Source: Rhabditophanes sp. KR3021
Taxonomy: Eukaryota > Nematoda > Chromadorea > Rhabditida > Alloionematidae
Assembly (NCBI GenBank): GCA_963281155.1
Contig: CAUJLY010000006.1
Span: 558,001 to 622,000 of the forward strand
Direction: 5' to 3'
Length of the DNA: 64,000 bases
Positions 10,425 to 21,335 of this stretch are shown one piece after another. How positions within the stretch are numbered: position 1 is the first letter of the stretch; each line of letters opens with the position of its first letter. The notes beneath the pieces were generated by a model. The model did no database searches, had not been told where the DNA came from, and saw only the letters and a program-made list of their open reading frames with translations. The position numbers and the translations under genes are program-made.

Positions 10425-11817
10425 GTCTTTTCATCATTTTCTCTTTCTTTCCTCCAGTTCAACAATTCGTTTTACTTTGTTTCTAAAATCAAATATATTA
10501 ATGTATATAATATGTATTAAACTTTCTCAAATCCTACACCAACTTCAGGAATCCCAATTTTAATTTTAACAACTGTTTCCTTAATAGTACTTTCTTTACA
10601 AATTGATGCAATTTACCCACTGTTTATAAAACAGTTTATCTTCAAATGTCCTTGACATGAAGCATTTTATTTCTTCAGGCTCATCTTCTGCACTAACAAA
10701 CTTTGAAGAAAAGTTATTTTTAATTTACAGCATTGTTAGTTGGTTTCTTTCTTCATCGGGTATCATAGCTTATGAGGATGATAATGGGCATAATCAATTA
10801 TTTTATATTTCTTACCTGCTTCCTCTCCAACAGCAGATTCTAAATTTGTGATTCCTCTTTTGACTTCTCTTGTCTTTGTTTTTCAATAACTAGTCGAATA
10901 CGCCTAATACATTGTTTTTACTTGTGTAGTCTCTCTTTTAAACTTTTTATATAGGTAAAAGATATTATTTCATATTTAGCCAATAAAAGCTTTGATACCT
11001 TTATTAAGAATTATTCAAAAGAGATTTATTTTGAAAAGAACTCGTGACTGCTCATGGATCTGGTCAAAATGGGCTGACAAAAATTTCGGCCATTACCGTT
11101 TTTATAGCTCTTTCCGATACACTAAAGATTTAGACGCTATAGTAGATATTTTAAAAGATAAGGGTGGAGACAAAAACTTTCTTTCTTTAATCTATCTGCT
11201 CTCTGTTTCTCTATGCATCTATAACACCAAAATGTTTTCTTTGTAAATATACTTAGTTTTTCATGCTCTTTCCAATGACTATCATAACTTTGTTGTACGA
11301 CAATTTTTTTTGATTTCTAAAAAATTGTCCAAATAAAAAACAAAAAACGTTTTTTAAGCATTCCAAGATCTTTCTAAAACGTATCTAACATCGAGATTTG
11401 GTCAGTTCTATGGGAAAATAAAAAAAGTGGTAGTTTGCTATTTATAATAGATTGTTAAAAAATGACCGTGCTCAGTCATTGATTGGTCAAATCAAAAAGT
11501 TCTTATATCCATTCTTTCCCGTTTTTGATTCTCTTTCGAATGAGTATAAAATGGACTTTGTAGTTCAGTTCCAATTTTTGATCCATCCGGTACACCCTCG
11601 TAAATTTGAAAAAATCAAAAACAAAAAAATCGGTCTTTCTAAATTGTTTTCTCTTTCGAATACGTCTAAAAGAAATTTGATGGGACTATAAAAAAGTTAA
11701 CATTTTATGCTTAGATTTATTTATAATAAATAAAATAAATAAACTGTACATAATATGAATCATAAAAAATTGATGTAAAAGAAAAAATATGAATACTAAT
11801 TACCAATTTACTCGACT
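10425..11817. other. Gene-poor stretch with unassigned ORF scraps
   Basis: Several open stretches of 60-85 codons occur (10657-10851, 10992-11246, 11452-11691), but none has a signal peptide, recognisable domain or good splice context. The 11452 stretch (PFFPVFDSLSNEYKMDF, FLIHPVHPRKFEKI) looks the most protein-like and could be a fragment of a lost gene. I cannot assign any of them. Confidence 0.35.
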
Positions 11818-11982
11818 ATGACTTCTTTATCATTAACTACATGCTTTACAGTTTTTCTAATTCTTCTTATTTGCTTTGAAAATCAAATTTTAGCAAAGCC
11901 AAATGTTCATTGGAACAGATTTATGGGTATTTCTAAAATTGGAGCTGATGTTGCAGGCAGTTTTTTTGGCCGCAAAGGTTAA
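11818..11982 (+). CDS. Candidate secreted amidated peptide precursor, 54 aa
   Basis: A single-exon 54-residue protein. Residues 1-26 (MTSLSLTTCFTVFLILLICF, then ENQILA) form a strong signal peptide. The 28-residue remainder starts KPNVHWNRF and ends GSFFGRKG. Gly-Arg-Lys at the end is the classical signal for dibasic cleavage plus C-terminal amidation, which would give a peptide ending in ...SFF-amide. Most of the rest could form a short amphipathic helix. It could therefore be a neuropeptide-like or antimicrobial peptide precursor. No homolog is visible in the window. The stop is followed by AT-rich DNA with several AATAAA-like strings. Confidence 0.55.
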   Translation: MTSLSLTTCFTVFLILLICFENQILAKPNVHWNRFMGISKIGADVAGSFFGRKG

Positions 11983-12475
11983 GCACAAGCAAGTGGACTT
12001 AAAAGATTACCATAATTTTCAAATTGAATAAGTAATAACACAAATTATATTATTTATATTGTTCAATTCTTACTAAAAACAATTGAAATAGACATTATTT
12101 TCTATATAATTAATTGTTTTTAAAACATTTATAATTAAAAACATAAAGTAGAAATCATTTTCATAATTACTACAGAATATTTAGTTTAAATAAAAAATCC
12201 CATTTGAAGAAGTATTTAATATTTAACACATTAATTAAAGTATTCGTAATGATGGTGCAAATTAAATTGACATATTTAGCTTGAACTTTTGGGCACACTT
12301 TTTTGTGAAGTTCTTAAATTTAACAATTTAATTACAGTGTTGATTAGAAGTATGTATTAGCAGATGTATTTTTAGCAGGTGTGAAAATGAAATTAAAGAA
12401 AGAGATTTAAATTTTCTGGCGATAAATAAATTACTCATTGGAATGCATAATCTTGTCAATTAAAATTCATATAAG

Positions 12476-12483
12476 TATAAATA
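12476..12483 (+). promoter_or_regulatory. TATA box
   Basis: TATAAATA, 39 bases before the ATG of the 7TM receptor at 12523. Confidence 0.5.
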
Positions 12484-12522
12484 TTATTTAGGACTTTACT
12501 TATAAAATTGACTTTGCAGACT

Positions 12523-13638
12523 ATGTACTGTCAATATTTAAACCTCTTCTTTACTTGCTATGATGATCCAGTACTTTATGCATCTGATTTAATGATGGTG
12601 TTAACAATACTTTCCTCTATTGTGATAATTATATATTTATCAAGACTAAGGGTCGAGAGAAGTTTAAGTTATGTAAAATTCTTAATTTACTCTCGAATAT
12701 TTTACATTTTATTAGTCTTTTATGCTGGTTTTATTGTGAGGATCCGTTTAGCTTTGCCATTCTACATTGGCTTCTGTTCTGGGATCGTTCACTATTTAGG
12801 TGATAGTGGATGTCATTTTTCAAGCGTAAGAAAATAATTATAACGAAGTATTTGATTAATTTAATCATTTTAGGGAATACTACTCGGCTGGGTTGGACTT
12901 TATGTAGTAAGTCTATTCTTGGATATTGTAGGAAGATCGAATATCTTGTGCCGAAAAACAACATTCTATGATCATACTAAATTAAATAAATACATTTTAT
13001 TAGTATCATTGCTGTCATTTATTTGCGTGGTTATATTTTTCGTATTAGGCAAAATAGCAAGAAATGAAACATTTGAACTATATTTCAAAAACAACTTGTC
13101 AACGTTACAAGCATTCTCAGGTTCTGACGTCACCTACACTTCTTTCGGAGGCTCTAAGCTAGTATTAATAATGCTTTGTATCTTTGGCATAACTATAATA
13201 TTATCTTTTGCTATTTTTTATTACATTTATAATTTCTCTAAAATGACAGCTGTTTTCAGAACTTTAATGGCTCAAAATTCTATAATCGGAAATGAAAGAA
13301 ATTACAAAAGCATTCTAATTTATTATTTGTTTTCATTCCTAAATGTTGCCATATTTACTGGTATTCCTATTATATATGTTGTAATAACTTTGATCTTTTT
13401 GAAAGATCCATATTATATTGATTTTACATTTGCCTCAGTTAATTACATGGTTCCAAGTTTGATGTTTTCATTAACAATTAATAATTTGACAGTTTTTGTT
13501 TATTACAAAACTTTAATTCAAAGAAAAAGGAATTCAATTAAAATTGTACCTTCAAGAATGACTGAGTTTACAAAAACAGAAAAGACGATTTTAAAAGTAA
13601 TATCTTATAAATTAAGAGTTAAGCCGTTAAGAATATAA
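12523..13638 (+). CDS. Nematode serpentine (7TM) chemoreceptor-like
   Basis: Exons 12523-12825 and 12874-13638, with a 48-bp phase-0 intron (GTAAGA...TTTTAG), encode 355 residues. Hydrophobic segments are visible at about residues 20-42, 55-75, 80-98, 103-120, 145-165, 200-225 and 235-290, fitting seven membrane passes. The long polar C-terminal tail (MTEFTKTEKTILKVISYK...) would be cytoplasmic. No DRY or NPxxY motif is present, which is usual for nematode chemoreceptor families. I start at the ATG (MYCQYL) because the open frame upstream has only non-ATG codons. I cannot place it in a named family (str/srh/sri superfamily is possible). TATAAATA lies just upstream. The likely role is odorant or environmental-signal detection in sensory neurons. 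Confidence 0.72.
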
Positions 13639-13996
13639 TTTGCTTGTTGTTATCAAATTGTATTTGAAGTTTGTTATTTTTATAATAAAAAATTAATTAA
13701 ATGTTTATGACAAACATATTATTTTTAATAAATTATGAGTTTTAAAAATGCACATTATAAACTTATTTGTCACTTTGAAATATAAACAACATTTTTTAGT
13801 TTGTTCATGTCAGAATAAAACAATTAAAGCTTAAGTATATTCTTAGCATACCTATTACATGCAGGTGTGAAAAATCTAATGTATGGAACCAAATAGTTAT
13901 GTGGGCTGGCAATTAATACTCTTTAGAAGACCTGTTCAACCGATTAAAATACACGTACAATTAAAAATGTAAATAATATCTTCATAAATAATGCTC
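13639..13996. other. Intergenic, nothing recognised
   Basis: AT-rich. Poly(A)-type AATAAA strings for the upstream receptor are present. No coding signal. Confidence 0.5.
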
Positions 13997-15460
13997 CTAG
14001 TTACATCTTACTGGTCTCAATAGCATGATCATGAAGGAATAGTAAGCTGGAATATTTTCAGTAGTTGGACTTTGTCTTTTTGGCGATCTAATAAATCCAA
14101 CTCTTGAGAATCCAGACTCACTGCGAATAGAAGTACATGGAACAAATTTAAATTTGTTGTAAACATTTAAAATTTGAGGAATCTTGAAACCATTTTGCTT
14201 GAAAAAATTTGGAATGAAAATAACTTCATTAATTAGTAATGCTTGATAACTTTTCGCGCAAGTTGATTGGACAGGAACAGCTTGAAAAGATCTTCTATTT
14301 ACACCACCATTAGTTTGAGGAACAATTAAATGATCAAAATGAAAGCTTTGTTCAATATTATCCCATTCATTAGTATTAAATAAGTCTAAATGATATGCCA
14401 TATTCGGATTACAGAAAGCAGCTTTTTGAAGGATTTCGTTTTTTAGAGCAAAATTAAACCTTGTCATTGTGTTTTCAATTAAAACTTTTCTAAATTTCTT
14501 TAATTCAGTTTCAATATTGGAGTACGATAAAACATAATCTTTTTGATCTTCCTCATCTGAAATGCTTTCATCTTCTGAACTACTATTACAATCACTTTCG
14601 CTTTCATCATCTGAACTACTATTACAATCATTTTGATTAGGCAAATTATCGTGGTTTGCATTTGTTTGTGAGGTTAGTGACGTTGTTTCGAATGATAAAG
14701 GAACAAATTGAAATTCAGCGACATTTTCAAGTTCTTTTATAAGATTATTGAATAATTCTAAATAATAAACGATGCTTTGTGTTTGGGAAGAAAGAATGTA
14801 TTTTTTAAATGGTGCCAAAAGTTGAATAAGATATTCATACATTTTATTTCCAATTCCGTAAAATCAAGCAAAGAATTTGTTTTATTGTATGCTTTTACCA
14901 CATTCTCAAACGTTTCAACTGTGCTATACCATCTAATATGAACATCTGTACTAAGCTTGATATTATGAACAAATAATTGCTGATTTTTTGTAATATTAAT
15001 AATTTCATTTTTTAATAATGTTGCTTTTTCTTTAATTGTACGTACAATAGTACTTCTTGATGGTTGTCTTCCCTATTGAATTTGATGGTATTCTCAATAA
15101 AATATTGAAAAGATGGGTTGAAACAATGGAAAACTTAAACCAGCGCCAATAATTAAATCAGCAATACATGACTGTTGCCGTTTCTTTTTCCCTAATAGTT
15201 TGTACTATTTGTTTCGGATTTTGATGATTGAAACAGTGATTGTAAATGCTGGTGTTAGAGCTATTTTCAGAAAATGAATAATAACATCTAACTTGTACCT
15301 CTTCATCGCCGCTGCTGTTCAACCCCATGCATTTCCAATCTTTATTTACTAAACCAAGTGTAAAGACTTTTCTTCTGCTGGAAAAAATAAATCCAAATAT
15401 AAAGTCAAAGAGAAAAATAAAGTACAGAAAAGCTCTAGTTCTTTCTACCAATTGCGGCAA
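13997..15460 (-). pseudogene. hAT-family transposase relic
   Basis: The longest piece (14842-13997) ends with the hAT dimerisation-type motif FVPCTSIRSESGFSRVGFI, equivalent to the family's usual P-x-S-x-x-S-E-R-x-F-S-x-x-G, and has an acidic serine-rich linker. Upstream, in shifted frames, come RWYSTVETFENVVKAYN (the family's R-W-[NS]-S-T block, about 14960-14910), ELEIK joined by a frame break to MYEYLIQLLAPFKKY, and, near 15300, a broken zinc-finger-like CYYSF...NTSIYNHCFNH resembling a BED finger with one cysteine lost. Several stops and at least two frame changes make it non-functional. Terminal repeats were not identified. Confidence 0.72.
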
Positions 15461-15904
15461 AACCAGTGTAATCTGTAAAAGTATAGCTCAAAGTGTTTTT
15501 TCGAACATTTTTTAGCAAGCTATACTTAAAATAGGTAGTCTTATACAGAGTTTTATAGTAAAGTCGAATATCTTGTTTATTTATTTTTTCAAAGTCAACT
15601 TAATCGGTTGGACAGGTCTAAGGACAAGATTTAAACAAAATCAAGCCTTTTTATTCAACCTTTTTGAGGGTTTGTTACTATATTGTAAGCTAAGAAATAT
15701 TATCAGCTACTAGAAATTTTAAGAAATAATAATCACTAACAAATATTTGTCTTTCAAAATATGAATGAATGAATTTATGCATGCGATAAGGGGACTACAA
15801 AATGAAATATAATATTGAAAAATAATGCTTTCTTAGTGTTAAAAGTTGATGATAAACTTCAAACAGTTGAAAATGAACTACTTTTCAATAAAGTTTCTTC
15901 TTTT
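15461..15904. other. Intergenic, nothing recognised
   Basis: AT-rich spacer between the hAT relic and the repeat protein. No signal beyond the 3' end of the latter. Confidence 0.45.
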
Positions 15905-16462
15905 CTAAGGCATAGGATTGCCTGCGGCATCGACAGCTTTATTGGCAAGATCGGTACCTGTAGAAACAGCAGTACCAGCAAGTCCGGTACCTGTAGAAAC
16001 AGCAGTACCAGCAAGTCCGGTACCTGTAGAAACAGCAGTATCAACAAGTCCGGTACCTGCAGAAACAGCTCCATTGACAATTCCAGTAGCTGTAGGAAGA
16101 ACTCCATTGACAACTCCAGTAGCTGTAGGAAGAACTCCATTGACAACTCCTGTACCTGCAGAAACAGCAGTATCAGCAAGTCCTGTAACTGCAGAGAGGG
16201 CTCCATCCACAATATCAGAACCTGTTTTGACAAGTCCGGTAACTAAAGGAACGACTTTACCGGCAATATCGGTACCTGTATTGGCAAGCCCGGTAGCTGT
16301 ATCGATCACCTTATTTACAGGGTCAGTAATAGCACCAGTAACAGCTCCAGCAGCATTACCAGCAACTCCAGTAACATCATCAACAATCGGTTTAGCGTTG
16401 ATATGTTGGGTGGAGAATTGTCCAATAATAGCCAAAAGAAGAATAGAAGAAGCGAATTTCAT
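15905..16462 (-). CDS. Secreted Gly/Ala/Val/Thr internal-repeat protein
   Basis: A single exon of 185 residues. Residues 1-24 form a signal peptide (MKFASSILLLAIIGQFSTQ, then HINA), followed by KPIVDDVTG. The mature part is built of about ten 11-13-residue repeats of the type TG(L/V)(A/V)(G/N)(T/G)AVS(T/A)G. The last ones are almost identical at DNA level (33-36-bp units, 15950-16160), implying recent unequal exchange. The composition (small residues, Thr, few charges, no Cys) suggests an extended or coiled structural secreted protein such as a cuticle, matrix or silk-like component. No enzyme motif is seen. A TATA box lies upstream on the same strand. The opposite strand is open in two frames, but only because of the repeat composition. 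The minus reading is chosen for its signal peptide and stop. Confidence 0.75.
   Translation of the reverse strand: MKFASSILLLAIIGQFSTQHINAKPIVDDVTGVAGNAAGAVTGAITDPVNKVIDTATGLANTGTDIAGKVVPLVTGLVKTGSDIVDGALSAVTGLADTAVSAGTGVVNGVLPTATGVVNGVLPTATGIVNGAVSAGTGLVDTAVSTGTGLAGTAVSTGTGLAGTAVSTGTDLANKAVDAAGNPMP
15950..16170 (-). repeat. In-gene tandem repeats, 33-36 bp
   Basis: Near-identical consecutive units around AACAGCAGTACCAGCAAGTC and AGGAAGAACTCCATTGACAA, within the secreted repeat gene. Confidence 0.8.
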
Positions 16463-16512
16463 TTTTGTTAAAGTAAATTATTTTAACTGATGAAGATACA
16501 TAAATTTATCAA

Positions 16513-16521
16513 GCTTTTATA
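16513..16521 (-). promoter_or_regulatory. TATA box
   Basis: TATAAAAGC on the minus strand, 50 bases before the start codon at 16462. Confidence 0.6.
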
Positions 16522-17190
16522 CTGAATTTTACCTATTAATTAAATGTAGATATTTCCTTGTTTAATAACAAAAACATGAGTATCAGACAATATTAAACAC
16601 TTAATCCGATCCATTCATTTGGAATATCTAGTTAGCATATATTTTAAATATTTTTAATTAAAAACAATTTTGTTGCACATTCAATTTTAATTGTAGACCA
16701 GATAAAAATATGTGAATAACAAGAGCCTCTCATTAATGTGATAGTGACATTACTATTACTCACACGAAAATGTTTGGAAGTTTCAGTATCACTATTTCAT
16801 TGCTTAATGTACCAATTAGTAACAAAAATAAGTAATTTATTACAAAATATAGACTTTTTATAAACAGATAACAAGTATTCGTTTGTTACTTAAAATTTTT
16901 TTATTACATGGCAAGAAATAGTATTTATCTTAAAAATTAATATGAAGGTGCAATATTTAATAATCTTACAAAAAAGATACATAATCAAGATTGCAATATT
17001 TTATTGCAAGATAAGCATTAAATTTCTTAAGCATGTCTAACAGAAGATACAAACTTAGTATTAAAAGTTTGCAAAGTTATCTTAAAAATCAGAGCAATAT
17101 TTATGATTTCCTTTTCCGTATTATTTTTTTGATATTTTTAATTTGTTTCACAAATGGCAAATATGTTGTTGAAGGTGACCTTTTGGTGTT
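16522..17190. other. Intergenic, nothing recognised
   Basis: AT-rich, no coding signal or repeat structure apart from short homopolymers. Confidence 0.45.
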
Positions 17191-17700
17191 GTAAAGCCAT
17201 TGAATATCACAGCACCTTTAGTAAAAGACAGTCAGGAACAATTGTCATGTATTGATGAAGTTATTGGAATTACACAACTTAATTTGCATTCTAAACCGAG
17301 ATGCATATAACTTGTAATGCCTGCTCTTCACACCAAATTAATCAGTCAATGGCTACAAATACTATTTCTGGGTCAAAGAATGACAAACCTAACGGTAACA
17401 ACCAAAATAAAATCCCAGAATTACCATTAATTGTTGATCCATTATTAGCTATCATAAATCCAACAACACCAATCCCAAAAGACATTAAGGAGATTTACTA
17501 TCACTTCATCCAATTTTGTAACTTTAGTTTATTCAGAAGTAATTATTGCTTTTGGATATCCTGATTATTTATCCAGAGTCATTGACTAAGAAACAGCAAT
17601 TTTCAAACAAGTTTCTCACGAACTTGGCAATATTGTCACTTGTATTTTAAGTCCTGAGTCACTAATAGTTGCTGGTGAAGCTTCTTGACGAAAGATATCC
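17191..17700 (+). pseudogene. Decayed gene fragment, unrecognised
   Basis: Protein-like pieces occur in different frames: KPLNITAPLVKDSQEQLSCI (17191), NKIPELPLIVDPLLAIINPT within 17301-17564, then VYSEVIIAFGYPDYLSRVID, a stop, and ETAIFKQVSHELGNIVTCIL to about 17690. The run of sensible but frame-broken segments in one orientation suggests a dead coding sequence. The family is not recognised. Confidence 0.35.
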
Positions 17701-18775
17701 TAATAGGTCATAATTAATTATATAATTAAATGTTTAGCCATTTCAATAAATCATTCTTTCATCTTGATTGGTCTTGAAATGACACGGTGACACGGGTAAA
17801 AATATAATTCAAAAGAACCAAAATCAAAATAATTTATTAATAAAAATGTAAATTGAAAGTATAAACAATTCTATTCATACTTCTAATTATGATAATGTGT
17901 TAGAAAATTATTAATAATAAAAATATAACGCAAATTTGAATGGTAAAAACTTAATTCTGAATTGTTAAAGTTTTTTGGAAAAATTATTTGTAACTCAATT
18001 TATTATCAAATTAATAATTAATACCAGTTCAAATTCATAAAAGATTGATTTTAAAATTGTCCTAATGTGACGTGAGTTATATAAGAAATTCAAACTAGCT
18101 TGAAATGCAATTAATCCCTTCACTAATTTTAATGGAATAATCTACTTAAAAAGTGAGGAAGTGTATTAGAATGCACTTTATTAATTTGTAGCATCATTTT
18201 GAAAATACAATTGCGTGTAAAAATCATCAGTAATATTTTATTTTATCTTGCTTTGTCAAGTTATTAATAAAGCATATTAACTTCCTCATTACATAAACAA
18301 GAACACAACTGGAAATGATATGATGTAACATCCTGTAAGATTTATTAACAATATATTCCTCATCTCAAAGTTTATGTTTCTGAAGTTTGGTGTCAGTTTT
18401 AATTAGCAGTGTGAATAAAGTTGTTTATGTAAGTCATTTATATTAATCAGAAACGTGGCATATATGAATAATTTGTTTAATTCAGATGTTGTGTGAGAAA
18501 GGATTAAAAAATAATTAATGTGAGATACTGTTCAATATTAAAATTAATTAGCAGCAGGATTGTTTATATTGTTTATGTTATTTGTCTGTAGACATCAATT
18601 ACTCATCACAACTGCATATGTATTTTAGAATAGGAAATAGATAATTATTCGCAAGATTGCTTTAAACAATCTTTTTATGATCATTTGTGTAATTTGTTAC
18701 CACTGGACCATTAAACACTTTCATAATAGTATTTTTTATTATAAATTTTTTTATTTTAAATATCACTTAAAAATA
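17701..18775. other. Long intergenic stretch
   Basis: About 1 kb of AT-rich sequence with no coding signal. No repeat or known element found by eye. Confidence 0.45.
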
Positions 18776-19827
18776 TCATACTACAAAAGTTTTTGTTTTA
18801 ATTCTTGAATTAGTTGCCGCATTACTTCTTGAATCAGCATTCGTATTACCAACATCAATACAATTTTGACTTTTTAATTTATAAAACACCAAATAACTGT
18901 TCCTCATGCTTGAATTCAAAGCCAAAAAAGCAGGAACATCAATAAAGGTAACAAAATCAATGACCCAAACATAATAATTAATAGAAACACTAATTAAGCT
19001 CTCATTAGAGTTGATGGCTGCAACGAACCGAATTACAAAGTATATCTCCAAAACAACTAAACTGACGAAGCTAATAAAACTAAAAATAACAAGAGTGCGT
19101 TCCATTCTTCCCTTCTGTGAAGTAGACCAAGCTGTTAACTTTTTTATTTTGATTATGTTGGAAACGGTCATAACAATATTTAGCACTGTTAAAGTTGTGT
19201 ATGTGGCGATTTCTTTGGATATTAAGAATGTCTGGGAGTCGAATGATTTGTAATCTGAGTAAAGGGATCCATCTAATGGTGAGACCATGAACTGGGATCC
19301 TATGAATAGATTTTGAATTTGGAAGATGTGAGCAAATACTACTTCACAAACAAGAAATATGGCAACATTTTTAAATTTCCAAATCTAAAATAGGTTGCTA
19401 ATATAAAGTTCACCTTTATCATACTTACTTTCGCATAAAACAAGGGAAAATTAAGGGCAGAGTATCTATTAAAAACGACTGCTGTAAACCCAAAACATAG
19501 TAAATTAAGTTCAACACTATAATAAAATATGTCCAAAGTAGGAGCAAGTGTCATAGCCAAATACCATTGTGGCTGAAATCCCCATTTCGGTAGTCTCACA
19601 GCCCACAAGCCCTCAAAAAATACAACAAGTCCAATGAAACTATTAAATAGCATCAACAGAAACAGTGGATTATCAAAGTCCTTCACTTTTCTGATCAAAT
19701 TAGTGCACATCCAAATACAGAAACTAATATTAATCAGCACCAAAGGCACCTGATATCCAATCTGAATATAGTCCAGAGTAGTAGGTGGATACGCCACAAC
19801 ATCCAAAACGTTAGAATCCATGTCCAT
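18776..19827 (-). CDS. Serpentine chemoreceptor, srg/srv-like
   Basis: Exons 19827-19429 and 19384-18776, with a 44-bp phase-0 intron, encode 335 residues with seven hydrophobic segments. The sequence after TM3, VFNRYSALNFPLFYAK joined across the intron to IWKFKN, matches the NR(F/Y)-x-A-x-x-x-P-x-x-x-x-K-I-W signature of the srg-superfamily (srg, srv, sru) chemoreceptors. The extracellular N-terminus is short and acidic (MDMDSNVLD). The tail is polar and ends KTFVV. The intron lies exactly inside the conserved signature, which supports the splice choice. The first ATG is used, but M3 is equally possible. The role inferred from the family is chemosensation. Confidence 0.8.
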
Positions 19828-20484
19828 GACTGTAGTTTGAATTTGAAATTTAAAGAAATGAAATGAAATAATTCATTAAGCTTTTCCTACACATGTTAGC
19901 CTCCTTTTTGTTTGAGGGAATGGTTCAACAACCTAATCTATTTTCTTTTCACGCCTTTTTTTGTTTATTTAAGCTTGGTAAATATAATTTGTGAGTAATT
20001 GGTAGGTTCCAAAAGTTGGAGTTCAATTGACGCTGTTATTCTTGGAATTATTTAATCTTTGACAATAATAGAATTTTTTACACCTTACCTGTAATTTATT
20101 CAATTAAACCCAAAATATACACACGTACAGGTGAGATCTAAGACAATTGTTTGTTTATAAGTGAACTTTGAACAAAAAGGCAATGTTCATGTGATTTGTG
20201 TGAATATTTACAATATCCTTAAATAATTTGAAATTAAAAATGTTTCTCATTTGTTCCCATTGTAACACAAAAATATTAATAAATTTTAATAGACGTGAGG
20301 TTTACGTGCATCACCAAATAAGTAATTGTATTTCCTTTATTTAATGTCAAAAGGATGGCACTAACAAATTAGTGACTGTTAGTGACGTAACAAGACTCAC
20401 GCATAAAAATGTGCACAGGTTTATGATTTATACAAATTTATAACCAAACTAAAATTAATAACTAATATGAATATGTTTAAAGGT
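19828..20484. other. Intergenic / upstream of receptor
   Basis: Promoter side of the minus-strand receptor. No coding signal. Confidence 0.45.
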
Positions 20485-20620
20485 ACTATAAATGATCAAT
20501 AAAGTATGGCGTGGATCATGTATATCACTAACATAAAACTAAAAATTAAGTTTTTGGGGATATATAATCTATCATAGTTATACCTATATCTAATCTTTAA
20601 ATAAATACCATTATAATTAC
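20485..20620 (+). repeat. Dispersed repeat (copy A)
   Basis: About 136 bp that match, in inverse orientation, 60861-60992 (shared blocks CTATAAATGATCAATAAAG, GGATCATGTATAT, CTAACATAAAACTAAA, AAATAAATACCATTATAATT). Probably a MITE-like or other non-autonomous repeat. Confidence 0.7.
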
Positions 20621-21335
20621 ATTGTGTGTTTATTGCAGTATTATATAAATTGTTATAATGTTTATTCAACTTTAAATATATTTTCTTTAATTGTAACCTT
20701 TTTTTATCTTTTAATTAGATTTAGAATGGACCATTCAAGGATTGATGAAGCGTTGTCAAAGTTGGATTAAACAAAGTATAATAATGAATAGAGTTTGTTC
20801 TTTTTGATAATAAAGTGTTACTTTAAATTAAATTTGCCTCTTTTTGTACACATAATTTATAATTTTAACGAAATTTGTTATTTGATTCTTAAATTCTTTT
20901 AAAATTAAACCACAATGAAGTTCTTATATGTGGTCTTATGAAGTAGTGTCGAGTATTAATTTGAATGATATTATGTTGAAGGTGTTATACTTAATTTATT
21001 TATGCGGGTTACTTAAAACCAGTTACGTTAAGTTAATTCTAAATATGATGATACCTTTGCACTTTAATTAGTTGTAGACAGATTTAGTGTAAATTAGCTA
21101 TAAGAATATGATGATACATAGGCACTTTGCATAAATTAACCGCAATTTTCTACTATAAATAGGGAGTTAAAATAGGATCATGTTCATTCTTCTAACTTAA
21201 TTTATTTTGAGTGTTGCTTATTAAATGTATGAGTGTTTGATATATATATTTATTTGCTAGCGTTTAATTATTATCATATTACTATCGGTATCTAGTTAAA
21301 CATTTATTTGTTTCAGAACTATTATAATTATTTTT
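20621..21335. other. Intergenic, upstream of Mutator-like relic
   Basis: AT-rich, no coding signal. May contain the 5' flank of the decayed element but I could not identify terminal repeats. Confidence 0.4.

Noticed and set aside
10159..10437. 92-codon minus-strand open frame in the right terminal repeat
   Set aside because: The left arm, its inverse, does not keep it open; AT-rich repeat sequence, not a gene.
15918..16490. Long open frame on the plus strand opposite the repeat protein
   Set aside because: It mirrors the repeats in antisense, has no signal peptide and a biased Pro/Val/Thr composition. The minus frame has a signal peptide, TATA box and sensible end.
17701..18775. Search for an ncRNA or tRNA in a long gap
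   Set aside because: No stem-rich or internal-promoter motif could be identified by eye.
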